In this document: one piece after another, positions 18,154 to 29,100 of the stretch
Layout: every line of letters begins with the position of its first letter
How positions within the stretch are numbered: position 1 is the first letter of the stretch
Source: Paraclostridium tenue
Lineage (GTDB): Bacteria; Bacillota; Clostridia; Peptostreptococcales; Peptostreptococcaceae
Length of the DNA stretch: 64,000 nucleotides
Direction: 5' to 3'
Assembly: GCF_039521565.1 (NCBI RefSeq)
Contig: NZ_BAAACP010000011.1
Coordinates: forward strand, 1-64,000
Program-made: the position numbers and the translations under genes
Notes under the pieces: generated by a model
What the model saw: only the letters and a program-made list of their open reading frames with translations
What the model was told of the DNA's origin: nothing
The model's database searches: none

Positions 18154-18963
18154 ATGAAAAATTTATTTTCTATTGGGGAAGTTTCTAAAATAAAAGGGGT
18201 TACGATAAAAGCATTAAGATATTATCATAAAATGGGAATTTTAATTCCAAGATATATTGATAATGCAACAGGTTATAGATATTATTCTATAGACCAATTT
18301 ATTCATATAGATATTATAAAAGGGTGTAGAGCATTAGGAACTAGCATAATGGAACTTCAAGAGATTTTTAAAAAATATAATACAGATGAATTACTACAAT
18401 TTTTACAGAAAAAAAGATGTGAAGCACAAGATAAGATAATTAAAATGAATGAAATTATTAAACATATAGATAATTTAAATATGAGTGTTGAGAAGTCTAA
18501 AAGTATATTAAATAATAAAGAAATAACTATAAGTTTTTTTGAAAAAAGATATATAATTACAACACCATGTAAAGAGTCTGGAAGTTTAAATGAACTTATT
18601 TATTACTCTGATTTGGATAAAATTATAGAAAATGAAAATGTCGAAACTTTAATAGAAAGAGGAATTTTATATAATGTTGATTCTAAGGGAAATATAGAAC
18701 CTAAATATGTGTTTAATGTGCTTAAAGATAATAGTATCAAATCAAAAGAATGTATAAAAGTATTACCAGAAGGTAATTATTTAACTCTAGCTTATACTAA
18801 GGAAAATGAACTAGAATGTAAAAGAAAGATATCTAATTACATAAAAGAAAATAATTTAAATGTTAAAAATTTTATTGAAATAGATTTATTAAATGATTTT
18901 TTCAATACAGAGTCTTATAGTTGTCAAATTCAAATGATGTTAAATTATGATGAATTAATTTAA
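18154..18963 (+). CDS. MerR family transcriptional regulator with effector-binding domain
   Basis: A 269-residue regulator. The N-terminus LFSIGEVSKIKGVTIKALRYYHKMGIL is the MerR winged-helix HTH, followed by a coiled-coil (about 75-115) and a GyrI-like/BltR-like effector domain (about 120-269). ATG 18154 is preferred because GTGAG gives a ribosome binding site; GTG 18145 lies too close to AGGTA. It is directly upstream of a heterodimeric multidrug-type ABC exporter on the same strand, which makes it the likely drug-sensing activator (inference by analogy to BmrR/BltR). Confidence 0.8.
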   Translation: MKNLFSIGEVSKIKGVTIKALRYYHKMGILIPRYIDNATGYRYYSIDQFIHIDIIKGCRALGTSIMELQEIFKKYNTDELLQFLQKKRCEAQDKIIKMNEIIKHIDNLNMSVEKSKSILNNKEITISFFEKRYIITTPCKESGSLNELIYYSDLDKIIENENVETLIERGILYNVDSKGNIEPKYVFNVLKDNSIKSKECIKVLPEGNYLTLAYTKENELECKRKISNYIKENNLNVKNFIEIDLLNDFFNTESYSCQIQMMLNYDELI

Positions 18964-18978
18964 GAATAAATAAGTTAT

Positions 18979-19036
18979 AAATACCTTAAGTCTTTAATTA
19001 AAAACAAAGAAGAAGGCTATGTAGGTATTTTTTTTT
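18979..19036 (+). terminator. Terminator or attenuator ahead of the ABC exporter
   Basis: AAATACC (18979-18985) pairs with GGTATTT (19024-19030), followed by a run of T. CCTTAAG near 18984 could instead pair with the AAGG at 19014-19017. Position between the regulator gene and the exporter operon allows either simple termination or leader-controlled readthrough. Confidence 0.5.
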
Positions 19037-19123
19037 ACATATAGAAATAAAATAGTATATATATTATTTTTAGAAAATTAAAAACATACAAATAACTTAT
19101 TTCATTAAGAGAGGAGGATATAC

Positions 19124-20974
19124 ATGAAAGAAAATAAAAGTAAATTAAAAATGATAATAGAATCTACAAATGGACTTAAAAAGTATTTTGTTGTAGCAGT
19201 AATAACCACTATATTAGGAATAATATTTAACTACCTTACTCCACAAGTAATAAGAATTACAGTGGATTCTATAATTGGAAATACACCATTTAATTTACCT
19301 AGTTACATGTTAAATACAATAGATAATTTAGGTGGAAGAGAATTCTTAAGACAAAATTTATACATACCAGCAATAGTAGGAGTAGTATTTTCAGTTTTAT
19401 CTGGAATATGTAACTACTTTTATAAGGTGTATATGGCAAAAGCATCAGATGGTACTATAAAAAATTTAAGAGATAAATTATACAGTCATATAAGTAGACT
19501 TCCATTTAGTTGGCATATGAAAAATCCAACAGGAGATATAATTCAAAGATGCACATCTGATATGGAAGTAGTAAAAAGCTTTTTAGGAATCCAATTACTA
19601 GAATTTATAAGAATAATATTTCTAATAACAATATCCCTTACATTAATGTTTTCTATGAATGTAAAGCTATCCTTAATAGCAGTAGCTTTTATATTAATAG
19701 TAATTACTTATTCTGTAATATTTTATAGTCTTATACAAAAGAAGTTTAAGGTTGCAGATGAAGCAGAAGGTGAGCTATCAGCACTTGTACAAGAAAACTT
19801 TACAGGAGTAAGAGTTGTAAGAGCTTTTGGTAGACAGTCTTATGAAATTGAAAGATTTGATGAAAAAAATATAGGATTTTCAAGACTATGGATTAAGCTT
19901 GGTCACGTACTAAGTTTTTATTGGGGTATAGGCGATTTATTTTCAGGACTTCAAGTTATGTCTATAGTTGTATTTGGATGCTTTGAAACAGTTTCTGGGG
20001 CATTAACACTAGGAGAACTTTTAGCATTTATATTTTATAATTCTATGCTAGTTTGGCCAGTAAGATCTCTTGGAAGAATTATCTCAGAAATGGGTAAAGC
20101 AGGAGTATCTATAAATCGTATTAAAGAAATTTTAGATGCAGAGGAAGAAAAAGATAATGAAGATGCTATTACTCCAGATATAAATGGTGATATAGAATTT
20201 AAAAATGTAAAATTTGATTACTATGGGACTAAACCTGTACTTAAAGATGTTTCATTTAAAATAAAAAAAGGAAGTACCTTTGGTATTTTAGGAGGTACTG
20301 GTTCTGGAAAATCTACAATAGTACACTTACTAAATAGATTATATAATTTAGATGAAAATTGTGGAGAAATATTAATAAATGGAGTAAATATAAAAAATAT
20401 AAAACTTGATTATTTAAGACATAACATAGGAGTAGTATTACAAGAGCCTTTCTTATTTTCAAAAACTATAAAACAAAATATAAATATAGCATCTAAAATA
20501 GATGAAATTGAAAACTTTGAATCTATAAAACACGTTTCTCAAGTTTCACATGTTCATGAGAATATACTAGGTTTTAGTAAAGGCTATGACACTATAGTAG
20601 GAGAAAGAGGAGTAACTTTATCTGGTGGACAAAAGCAAAGAGTAGCAATAGCTAGAACATTAATAAAAAATAGTCCAGTAATAGTATTTGACGACTCACT
20701 ATCTGCAGTAGATACAGAAACAGATGCAAAGATTAGACAGGAATTAAAAAAACATGTAAAAGACAGTACTGTAATAATAATATCTCATCGTATAACTACA
20801 CTTATGAGTTGTGATAATATTATAGTTTTAGATGATGGAAAAGTAATAGAAAGTGGCAATCACGAATCTTTAATAAAAACAAATGGATTATACAAAAAAG
20901 TTTACGATATGCAATCAAGTGTGGAAAGTGAACTAACAGACACCTTAAATGAAGATACAGGAGGTGAAAAATAA
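19124..20974 (+). CDS. ABC exporter half-transporter, degenerate-site subunit
   Basis: A 616-residue type IV ABC exporter half: six TM segments (about 20-330), then an ATPase domain with Walker A GGTGSGKST, signature LSGGQKQRVAIA and Walker B VIVFDDSLSAVD. The catalytic glutamate after Walker B is aspartate here, the hallmark of the non-hydrolysing site in heterodimers such as TM287/288 and BmrCD. It overlaps its partner by one base (TAATG), so the two are translationally coupled. GAGGAGGA precedes ATG 19124. Substrate unknown, probably a lipophilic drug. Confidence 0.9.
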   Translation: MKENKSKLKMIIESTNGLKKYFVVAVITTILGIIFNYLTPQVIRITVDSIIGNTPFNLPSYMLNTIDNLGGREFLRQNLYIPAIVGVVFSVLSGICNYFYKVYMAKASDGTIKNLRDKLYSHISRLPFSWHMKNPTGDIIQRCTSDMEVVKSFLGIQLLEFIRIIFLITISLTLMFSMNVKLSLIAVAFILIVITYSVIFYSLIQKKFKVADEAEGELSALVQENFTGVRVVRAFGRQSYEIERFDEKNIGFSRLWIKLGHVLSFYWGIGDLFSGLQVMSIVVFGCFETVSGALTLGELLAFIFYNSMLVWPVRSLGRIISEMGKAGVSINRIKEILDAEEEKDNEDAITPDINGDIEFKNVKFDYYGTKPVLKDVSFKIKKGSTFGILGGTGSGKSTIVHLLNRLYNLDENCGEILINGVNIKNIKLDYLRHNIGVVLQEPFLFSKTIKQNINIASKIDEIENFESIKHVSQVSHVHENILGFSKGYDTIVGERGVTLSGGQKQRVAIARTLIKNSPVIVFDDSLSAVDTETDAKIRQELKKHVKDSTVIIISHRITTLMSCDNIIVLDDGKVIESGNHESLIKTNGLYKKVYDMQSSVESELTDTLNEDTGGEK

Positions 20975-22803
20975 TGAGTTTTGATGAAGAAGAATATAAA
21001 AGAAGCTTTTCTATAAATATATGGAAAAAGCTAAATCCATTTTTAAAACAATACAAATTACATTTTATATGTGCTATATTAGCAAACTTATTTGTTGCAT
21101 TTGTAGACGTAATGTTTCCAATATTTCAAAAGTATGCAATAGATAATTTTATAACTCCTATGAGTACAAAAGGAATAAATAATTTTGTAATTGTATATAT
21201 ACTAGCCATAGTTTTACAAGTAATATTTGTAATAATATTTACAAGGCTTTCAATGTATTTAGAAATGAATATAGGCAAGGATTTAAAAAGAGCTACATTT
21301 ATGCACTTGCAAAAACTTTCATTTTCATATTATAACACTACACCAGTAGGCTATATAATAGCTAGAGTAATGAGTGATACTAATAAAATTGGGTCGATGG
21401 TAGCATGGGGACTTGTTGATTTGTTTTGGTCTATTACTTATGTATTAGGAGTATTTATAGCAATGTTTATGCTAAATGCAAAATTAGCTATGTATGTAAT
21501 AGCAATAGTACCATTTATAGCAATACTTACAGTTTATTTTCAAAATAAAATACTAAATGTAAATAGAGATGTAAGAAAAATAAACTCAAAAATAACGGGA
21601 GCATTTAATGAAGGAATAACAGGCTCTATTACTTCTAAAACACTTGTAATAGAAAATAAAAACCTAGAGGATTTTTCTAAAATAACAGATAAAATGTATA
21701 AAACAAGTATAAGAGCTACAAAATTAAATGCTATATATATGCCAATTATACTATTTTTTAGTTCACTAGCTGTGGCATTTGTTCTTGATAGAGGTGGTAA
21801 CTTAGTTATAAACGATTTAATGGAAATAGGTACATTATCAGCATTTATATCTTATGCAATAAGTATATTTGAACCAATTCAACAATTAGCTAAAAATATA
21901 TCAGAATTTATAGCTACTCAAGCAAATATAGAAAGAGTTTTTGGATTATTAGAAAGAACTCCGGATATAGTTGATAGTGAAGAAGTAATTAAAAAGTATG
22001 GAGATTCATTTAATCCTAAAAAAGAAAATTGGGAAGAAATTAAAGGTGATATAGAATTTAAAGATGTATATTTTAAATACCCTGACGGAGATGAATATAT
22101 CTATGAAAACTTTAATCTTAAAATACCAGCAGGAACTACAATAGCTTTAGTTGGTGAAACAGGTTCAGGTAAAAGTACTTTGGTAAACTTAGCTTGTAGA
22201 TTCTTTGAACCTACTAAAGGAAAAGTATTAATAGATGGAAAAGATTATAGAGAAAGATCTCAGTTATGGTTACACAATAATATTGGTTATGTTCTTCAAA
22301 ATCCACATTTATTTTCAGGAACTATAAAAGAAAATATACGTTATGGAAAGCTTGATGCAACTGATGAAGAAGTAGAAAATGCAGCTAAAATAGTATCAGC
22401 TCATAAGATAATTATGAATATGGAAAAAGGTTATGATTCTCAGGTAGGAGAAGGTGGTTCTAATTTATCAACAGGAGAAAAGCAACTTATATCTTTTGCT
22501 AGAGCAGTTCTTGCAAATCCTAGGATATTTGTACTTGATGAAGCTACTTCATCTATAGATACTGAAACAGAACAAATTATTCAAAATGCTATTTCTCACT
22601 TACTTAAAGATAGAACATCTTTCTTAGTTGCTCATAGATTATCTACGATAAGAAAAGCAGATATTATATTGGTTGTTAGAGATGGTAAGATAGTAGAAAA
22701 GGGAAGTCATAAAGAATTATTAAAACAAAAGAAATATTATCACTCATTGTATGTTAAACAGTTTGAAGCAGAAGTAGGAGAAAATATATTTGGGAAAAAG
22801 TAA
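20974..22803 (+). CDS. ABC exporter half-transporter, catalytic-site subunit
   Basis: Partner of the preceding gene, 609 residues. It has six TM segments and an ATPase domain with Walker A GETGSGKST, Walker B IFVLDEATSSID with the normal catalytic glutamate, and H-loop AHRLS. Its own signature LSTGEKQLISFARA deviates from LSGGQ, again typical for asymmetric heterodimers in which one composite site is degenerate. It is followed by a terminator at 22809-22843. Together they form one inner-membrane drug exporter likely controlled by the MerR gene upstream. Confidence 0.9.
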   Translation: MSFDEEEYKRSFSINIWKKLNPFLKQYKLHFICAILANLFVAFVDVMFPIFQKYAIDNFITPMSTKGINNFVIVYILAIVLQVIFVIIFTRLSMYLEMNIGKDLKRATFMHLQKLSFSYYNTTPVGYIIARVMSDTNKIGSMVAWGLVDLFWSITYVLGVFIAMFMLNAKLAMYVIAIVPFIAILTVYFQNKILNVNRDVRKINSKITGAFNEGITGSITSKTLVIENKNLEDFSKITDKMYKTSIRATKLNAIYMPIILFFSSLAVAFVLDRGGNLVINDLMEIGTLSAFISYAISIFEPIQQLAKNISEFIATQANIERVFGLLERTPDIVDSEEVIKKYGDSFNPKKENWEEIKGDIEFKDVYFKYPDGDEYIYENFNLKIPAGTTIALVGETGSGKSTLVNLACRFFEPTKGKVLIDGKDYRERSQLWLHNNIGYVLQNPHLFSGTIKENIRYGKLDATDEEVENAAKIVSAHKIIMNMEKGYDSQVGEGGSNLSTGEKQLISFARAVLANPRIFVLDEATSSIDTETEQIIQNAISHLLKDRTSFLVAHRLSTIRKADIILVVRDGKIVEKGSHKELLKQKKYYHSLYVKQFEAEVGENIFGKK

Positions 22804-22808
22804 ATTTT

Positions 22809-22843
22809 AATGTGCTGTCTATTTCATAGTCAGCACATTTTTT
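22809..22843 (+). terminator. Terminator after the ABC exporter operon
   Basis: AATGTGCTG (22809-22817) pairs with CAGCACATT (22831-22839), followed by T residues. Confidence 0.8.
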
Positions 22844-22893
22844 GTTGAAAGATAAAAAATTGTTTAAATTTTTATAAAATTAAAATAAAAGTA

Positions 22894-22921
22894 TTTACTA
22901 AATTGAGAAATATTGTATAAT
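22894..22921 (+). promoter_or_regulatory. Promoter of the riboswitch transcript
   Basis: TTTACT (22894-22899), 16 bases, TATAAT (22916-22921) with a TG just before the -10 box. Transcription would begin near 22928, a few bases before the riboswitch aptamer. Confidence 0.6.
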
Positions 22922-22945
22922 AATTGTAGAAAAATAATTCAATAT

Positions 22946-23136
22946 GGCAAATCTAGGGAAATCTAGAGACGCAAAGCTAAAGGGGCTAAGGTAATTATAA
23001 CTATGCCAGCCAGTTGCCAAAGAATAGTTATTCTTTGTTTTTACATGATAAATTTATGGTCGTATATTAGTTTGGTCATGAAACTTTTATGATGTTTAAT
23101 TTTGCTGGCAACTACCCTTTAGAGGGTAGTTTTTTT
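22946..23136 (+). ncRNA. c-di-GMP-I (GEMM) riboswitch with overlapping antiterminator and terminator
   Basis: The aptamer (22946-23018) shows the GEMM-I core: GACGCAAAGC, GGGGCTAAGG, then ATGCCAGCC and TTGCC, with GGCAA (22946-22950) pairing TTGCC (23014-23018). Downstream, ACTACCCT (23111-23118) and AGGGTAGT (23123-23130) form a terminator followed by seven T. The alternative stem pairs AGTTGCCA (23012-23019) with TGGCAACT (23106-23113), using both the 3' arm of the aptamer and the first three bases of the terminator. Ligand binding would sequester 23014-23018 and so favour termination: an OFF switch for the M60 protease gene that begins at 23195. Confidence 0.9.
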
Positions 23137-23194
23137 ATTATAAAAATCAGGGTTTATTTTATAATTACAAAATTTAAAAATTAGGGAGAGTATT

Positions 23195-26100
23195 ATGAAG
23201 AAAAAAATATCATCTGTATTGGCAGTATCTTTAATAGCAACAAACATATCACCAGTAATAAATGTATTTGCTGATGAAGTTATAACAGATAAGGCCAAAC
23301 TAATAAAAAAAAGTGTGGCAAATCAAGTTAAAATTTCACCTTTTAATCTAAATAATTATAGTGAGTTTGAAAATTATAATGAAAAATATAGAGTTTCTAA
23401 AGATAAGATTAAATCAATTTCAAATAATGGGGGACAGTACTCATCTAGTTCTATAGATAAAGCTATAGACAATAACATGTCAACTCACTGGGAAACTGGA
23501 AAACAAAACACTGAGTCTTTTAAAAATGAAGTAGTAGTAGAGTTTAAAGATATAGAATCTATTGATAGGATAGCCTATGCTACTAGACAAGATGGAGCTA
23601 GAGGCAAAGGATTTCCGACTAGGTTTGAGATTTATGCATCTATAAGTGGTGAAGATGAAGATTTCAAGCTTATGGCAACAGGAAGTCATTCTGTAACAGG
23701 AAATATGCTTCAATTTAAATTTGATACTATTACAGCTAAAAAATTTAAATTTGTATTTAAAGAAGCCAATCAAGGATGGGCAAGTGCATCAGAGTTTTGG
23801 TTTTATAGGGAAGACAATATAATTAATAAAATGGATAAGTTATTTACAAATGAATCAAAAAAACAAATAAGTCCTGATTTTAACACTATAGAAAAGTTAG
23901 ATGCATTTGATAGAGAAGCAAGCACTCATCCACTATATAATAATATAAAAGAAGATATCGATAATGCTAGAATAATTTTAGAAAATAAAGCTTTAGAATT
24001 CACACAATCAAAGGTATCAAAATTTAAATCATTTAATGATGAAAGATTAGTTAAATATGATGAATTATTTAAAATACCTATGAATAAAGTAACAAGTATA
24101 ACTACAAATGGGGGGAATTATGCTTCTAATGTTATCCAAAGGGCTATGGATGGTGATGTAAATACTAACTGGCACTCAGGAAAACAAAATACTAGTAGCC
24201 ATACAAACGAAGTAGTTATGACTTTAGATGAATTAACTACTATAGATAGAATTATGTACACAAGTTTAAACTCTAGAGGATTTGCTCAAAGTTTTGACAT
24301 ATATGCATCTAGAACTTCTAATGGAGATACTTTCGAGAAGATAACATCTGGTGAAGCTAATATAACAAAAGATACTTTAGAAATAAAGTTTAAGCCAACC
24401 AAACTTAGAAGAATTAAGTTTGTATTTAAGAAAGGTTATGAGAATTGGGCTTTAGCCTCTGAGTTTGGACTATATAAGCAAGATGAATTAAAGGAAAAGA
24501 TAGATAGATTATTTGTAAATGAAGATACTAATGAAGTTAATCCAGAATTTGCTACTATCGCTGCAATAGAAGGATTAATGAAAGAAGTAAAGGGCCACCC
24601 ATTTGAAAATGAGTATATAGAAAAGTTGGAGATTGCGAAAGAATTAGTTGATTATGGAAAAGTTCAAGCAGGTACTTCTAATGTATCTAAATTTACACCT
24701 TTTTATACAGAATATATAAAAGCATATGATGATGTATATAGAATTAAAGATATTTCTATAAGTAATAATGGAGGGCAATATGCAGGCTCTGCAATAAAAT
24801 ATGCGGTTGATGAAGATGTAAATACTCACTGGGAAACTGGAAAACCAAATAGTGACTCATTTAAAAATGAAGTAATATTAACTTTAGAAGAAGCTACTTT
24901 AATAAATCGATTAACTTATAAATCAAGAAATTCAGGAAAAGGATTTGCGAAAGAATTTAGCGTATATGTATCTCCAGTTAGTTCGGGGAACAACTTCCAA
25001 AAGATAAGTGAAGGTGGATATACAGTAACTAGTGATATTTTAGAGATACAATTTGACAAGACTAAAGCAAAAAGAGTTAAATTTGTATTTGATAATGCAC
25101 ATGATAATTGGGCATCAATTTCAGATATAAGATTATATAAAGAAGATAATGTATCTGATAAGATGAAAAGACTATTCACAAATGGATTAATGGATACTGT
25201 AAGTGAGGAATTTAATACAATAGAAAAGTTAAATACTTTATCAAATGAGGTTAAAGTTCATCCACTAAGACCTATATACGATAAAGAAATACAATTGGCT
25301 AAAGATATTTTAAACAATAATCTTCAAAATATAAAAACTGTAGTTGCCGAGCAACATGGAGATAGAAATAAACATACAAGCAAAAACTTGAAGTTTGGAT
25401 TTGGTAATAACAATCAGCCAACAGGTGTAGTTGCTAGAGCAGGGGAAGAAGTAACTGTATATGTTGATGCAGATCCAAATAAGCCACTACCACAATTAAT
25501 GTTTTCTCAACAAGAAGGAAGTTTTGCAAATTGGGGAAGAACTGTAAGTCTACATCCAGGAAAAAATGTAATAACTGTTCCAAAAGTTAACCAAAATGAT
25601 GGTTGGTATAAGCATGATGTAACACCTGGAGGACCAGTTTATATAGTAAACCCATACACTGAAGAAGAACAAGGAAAAGCACCAGTAATAAGATTTGCAA
25701 GTGGATGTGATAGTTTCCCATTACTAGATAAAAACACAAATGAAACACAATTAATAGAATTTATAAAAGATTATAAGAATAGATTAGATGAAGATGCTAA
25801 AGAAAATCCAAATGTATTAGATAGAAAGATGATAGATACTTTTGAGTTTGTTTCTGATCATATGGTATTTACAGGTACAGTAACTGGAGCATATGATGCA
25901 TATGTTACAAATGGTAAAAAACCATTAGATACAATAAAGATGTGGAATGATCATATGGACATGCTATTTAAGTACCAAGGCTTAGACGGAAAAAATGAAA
26001 AAAATGATATAAAATACACTAGAGAAAATATAAGATTAGCTCAGCCATTTGGGTACATGTATGCAGCAGGAGGACATATAGGTGTTCAAGGTGATGTGAT

Positions 26101-29100
26101 GAGCAGTATGTTAACAAGTGTAGGTAGTTGGGGAGTAGACCATGAAATAGGACATAAAATGGATATAGGAGTAAGAACAATAGGAGAAGTAACAAATAAC
26201 ATGTTACCTCAACAATCTTCTTATTATTATAATAGTCCAAATAAAAGAATTCCTTTTGAAAGTCATACTTATAAAAATATAATAGGAACTGATAATAACG
26301 ACTATTATGAAGGTGAATATTTTGAAAAGCTAGCAGTATTTTGGCAGTTAGAAATGATATATCCAGGATACTGGGCGAAATTAAATACCCAGTATAGAGA
26401 AAATAATGTAGTTTTAGATTCAAGTAATGAAGCATTAGATAAGCTAAATCAATTAGCTAAGTATTCAAGTATAGCTTTAGAATTAGATTTAAGTGAACAT
26501 TTTGAAAGACATGGATTCTTTGTATCTGATGAGACAAAAGAATTAATAAGTAAATATCCAAAGCCTGATAAGAAAATTTGGTATTCTAACTATGATTATA
26601 AAGATTATAAAGGTGAAGGGTTTAAAGGAAATATTGATTTAAAAGTTAAAAACTCTAGTCAAGGAAACAACGTTAAATTAATATTTGAAATTAATAAAGA
26701 AGCTAAAAATGATTTATTAGGATATGAAATATTTAAAGGTGATAAGCTAATAGGATTTACATCGACTAATAGCTTTGTTGATACAAATTCTAATATAGGT
26801 GAAGCTATAGACTATACTATAGTTCCTTATGACAAAAAGTTAAATACAGGAAATGAAGTTAAAATAAATTCGTTAAAACCTAGTATAAATGTACAACAAA
26901 AAGAAATAAACGTAAAACTTAGAGAAAAATTTAATCCGCTATCAGTAGTAAAAGCATTTAGCTACAATGGTGAGGATATAAGTAATAAGATAAAAGTTAA
27001 TGAAAGTGTAAATGTAAATGAAAAAGGTAATTATCCTGTAGAATATACAGTAGAAGACAATGGAGTAACCACTAAAGAAGTTATAAGTGTAAATGTAGTA
27101 AGTGATTATCACTATTTATCTGATAGTGATTGGAAATCTGTTCAAACTCAATATGGAACTCCAAGAAGAAATACTAATATAAAAGGTAGAGTAAATGGAG
27201 AAATAAAAGATTTTGATAAAGGATTTGGAATACATGCAAATGGAAAGATAACTTATGATTTATCAGATAAAGAATATGACAACTTTGAAGCATTACTAGG
27301 AGTTGATATGGGGATAACAGCTCAAAATAACTCTAGTATAACATTTAAAGTAGTTGGAGATGGGAAGACACTAGCTACAACAAAGGTATTAAAGCATGAA
27401 GATAATATGATAAGTATAAATGTTCCTGTAAAAGGTATAGATGAATTAGTTATAGAAGTAAGTGATGGTGGAAATGGAAATACTTCTGACCATACTGTAA
27501 TAGCTAATCCTAAACTAACTACAAACAATGCTAAGCCAACTTTAAATGTTGAAGATAAAACTTACAAATTAGGGGATAAGTTAGACCTTAACGAAGGAGT
27601 TAAAGCAACTGATGCAGAAGATGGTGATTTGACTTCTAGTGTAGAAGTAGTATCAAACAACTTTGAAGAAGGAAAAGTTGGAAGATTTGAGGTTATATAT
27701 GGAGTAACAGATAGTGATAATAACTATGTTGAAAAGAAATGGTATATAACAGTTTATGAAGATTATATAGTAGCAAAATCTAAGTATGGTTCATTTGAAA
27801 ATCTAGATAAATATAATGAGGAGTTTAAAATACCAGTAGCATCAGTAAGTAATAATGCAGGAAACTATGGATCAAGTGTTGTAGGAAAAGTTATTGATGA
27901 AAATATAAATACACACTGGGAAACAAATAAACCAAATAGTGATTCATTTAAAAATGAAGTTATATTTGATTTAGGTAAAAATGCTGAAATAAGTAAAGTA
28001 GCTTTTGCTGCAAGAAGAGATGCTTCAGGTAAAGGATTTGCAAATAAATTTGAAATATATGTTTCAAATGAAGTACAAGGTAATGACTTTATATTAGCAG
28101 GTATTGGAGAATATAATACTAGGACAACAGATGTTGTGGAGTTTGATATAGCTAAAACTAATGCAAGAAGAGTTAAGTTTAAATTTGTAGAAGCTAATCA
28201 AGGTTGGGCAAGTTTAAGTGAAGTATCATTTTATAAAGAAGATGTTTTAGCAAATAAAATAAAAAATGAACTATTTAAAGATAATTCAAAAACTGATATA
28301 AGTGAAAACTATAATACTTTAGAAAAAGTAGAAGCTTTAAGAAATGAAGTTAAAAATCACCCAGCATATAAATTATTTGAAGAAGACTTATTAAGAGCTG
28401 AAAAGTTAATTAAAGATAAAGTACCTGTTATAAGCTTTGAAGATACTACTTATGTTAAATTAAATAGCGATTTTGACTTAATGAGTGGTGTAAGTGCTAG
28501 TGATCAAGAAGACAAAAATATAACAAGTAATATAATAGTTAATGATGGTGGTTTTAATACAGGTAAAGCTGGGGAATACACTATAACTTATACAGTAACA
28601 GACAGTGATAATAATACAGTATCTAAAACTAGAACTATAATTGTTTATAGTAAAGAAGAAAATATAAGCGATTTGAATTGGAAATCTGCAGTTTCTGGAT
28701 GGAAATTTGTAAATAAAGACTCAGCTGTAAATACAAATAATAAGATAAAACTTAATGTTGGTGGGACTATAAAAGAGTTTGATAAAGGGTTAGGTGCTGC
28801 AACAAATGCAGAAATAGTTTATGACTTAAATGGTGAGTATAGCAACTTTACAACTTATGTTGGTACAGATAAAAACTATAATGACAATAGAACAAGTATA
28901 ATATTTAAAATATTTGCAGATGGAAAAGAAGTATATACTTCAGATACTATAAGAAAAGATAGTGAAGCTGATTTTGTAAATATAAGTGTTAAAGGAGTTA
29001 AAGAACTTAGATTAGTTGCAGATGATTCAGGTAATGGAGGACTTGGAGATTTTGCTTCTTGGGGAAGTCCAAAACTTTATAAAACAAATTCAAAACCAGA

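Noticed and set aside
19124..20974. Loss-of-function mutation in the first ABC subunit (aspartate in place of the catalytic glutamate).
   Set aside because: This is the normal degenerate site of heterodimeric exporters; the partner keeps the glutamate.
26019..26435. Reverse-strand open frame of 138 codons inside the M60 gene.
   Set aside because: It lies antisense in the catalytic domain, has a composition of leucine, tyrosine and isoleucine runs typical of antisense AT-rich DNA, and lacks a ribosome binding site.
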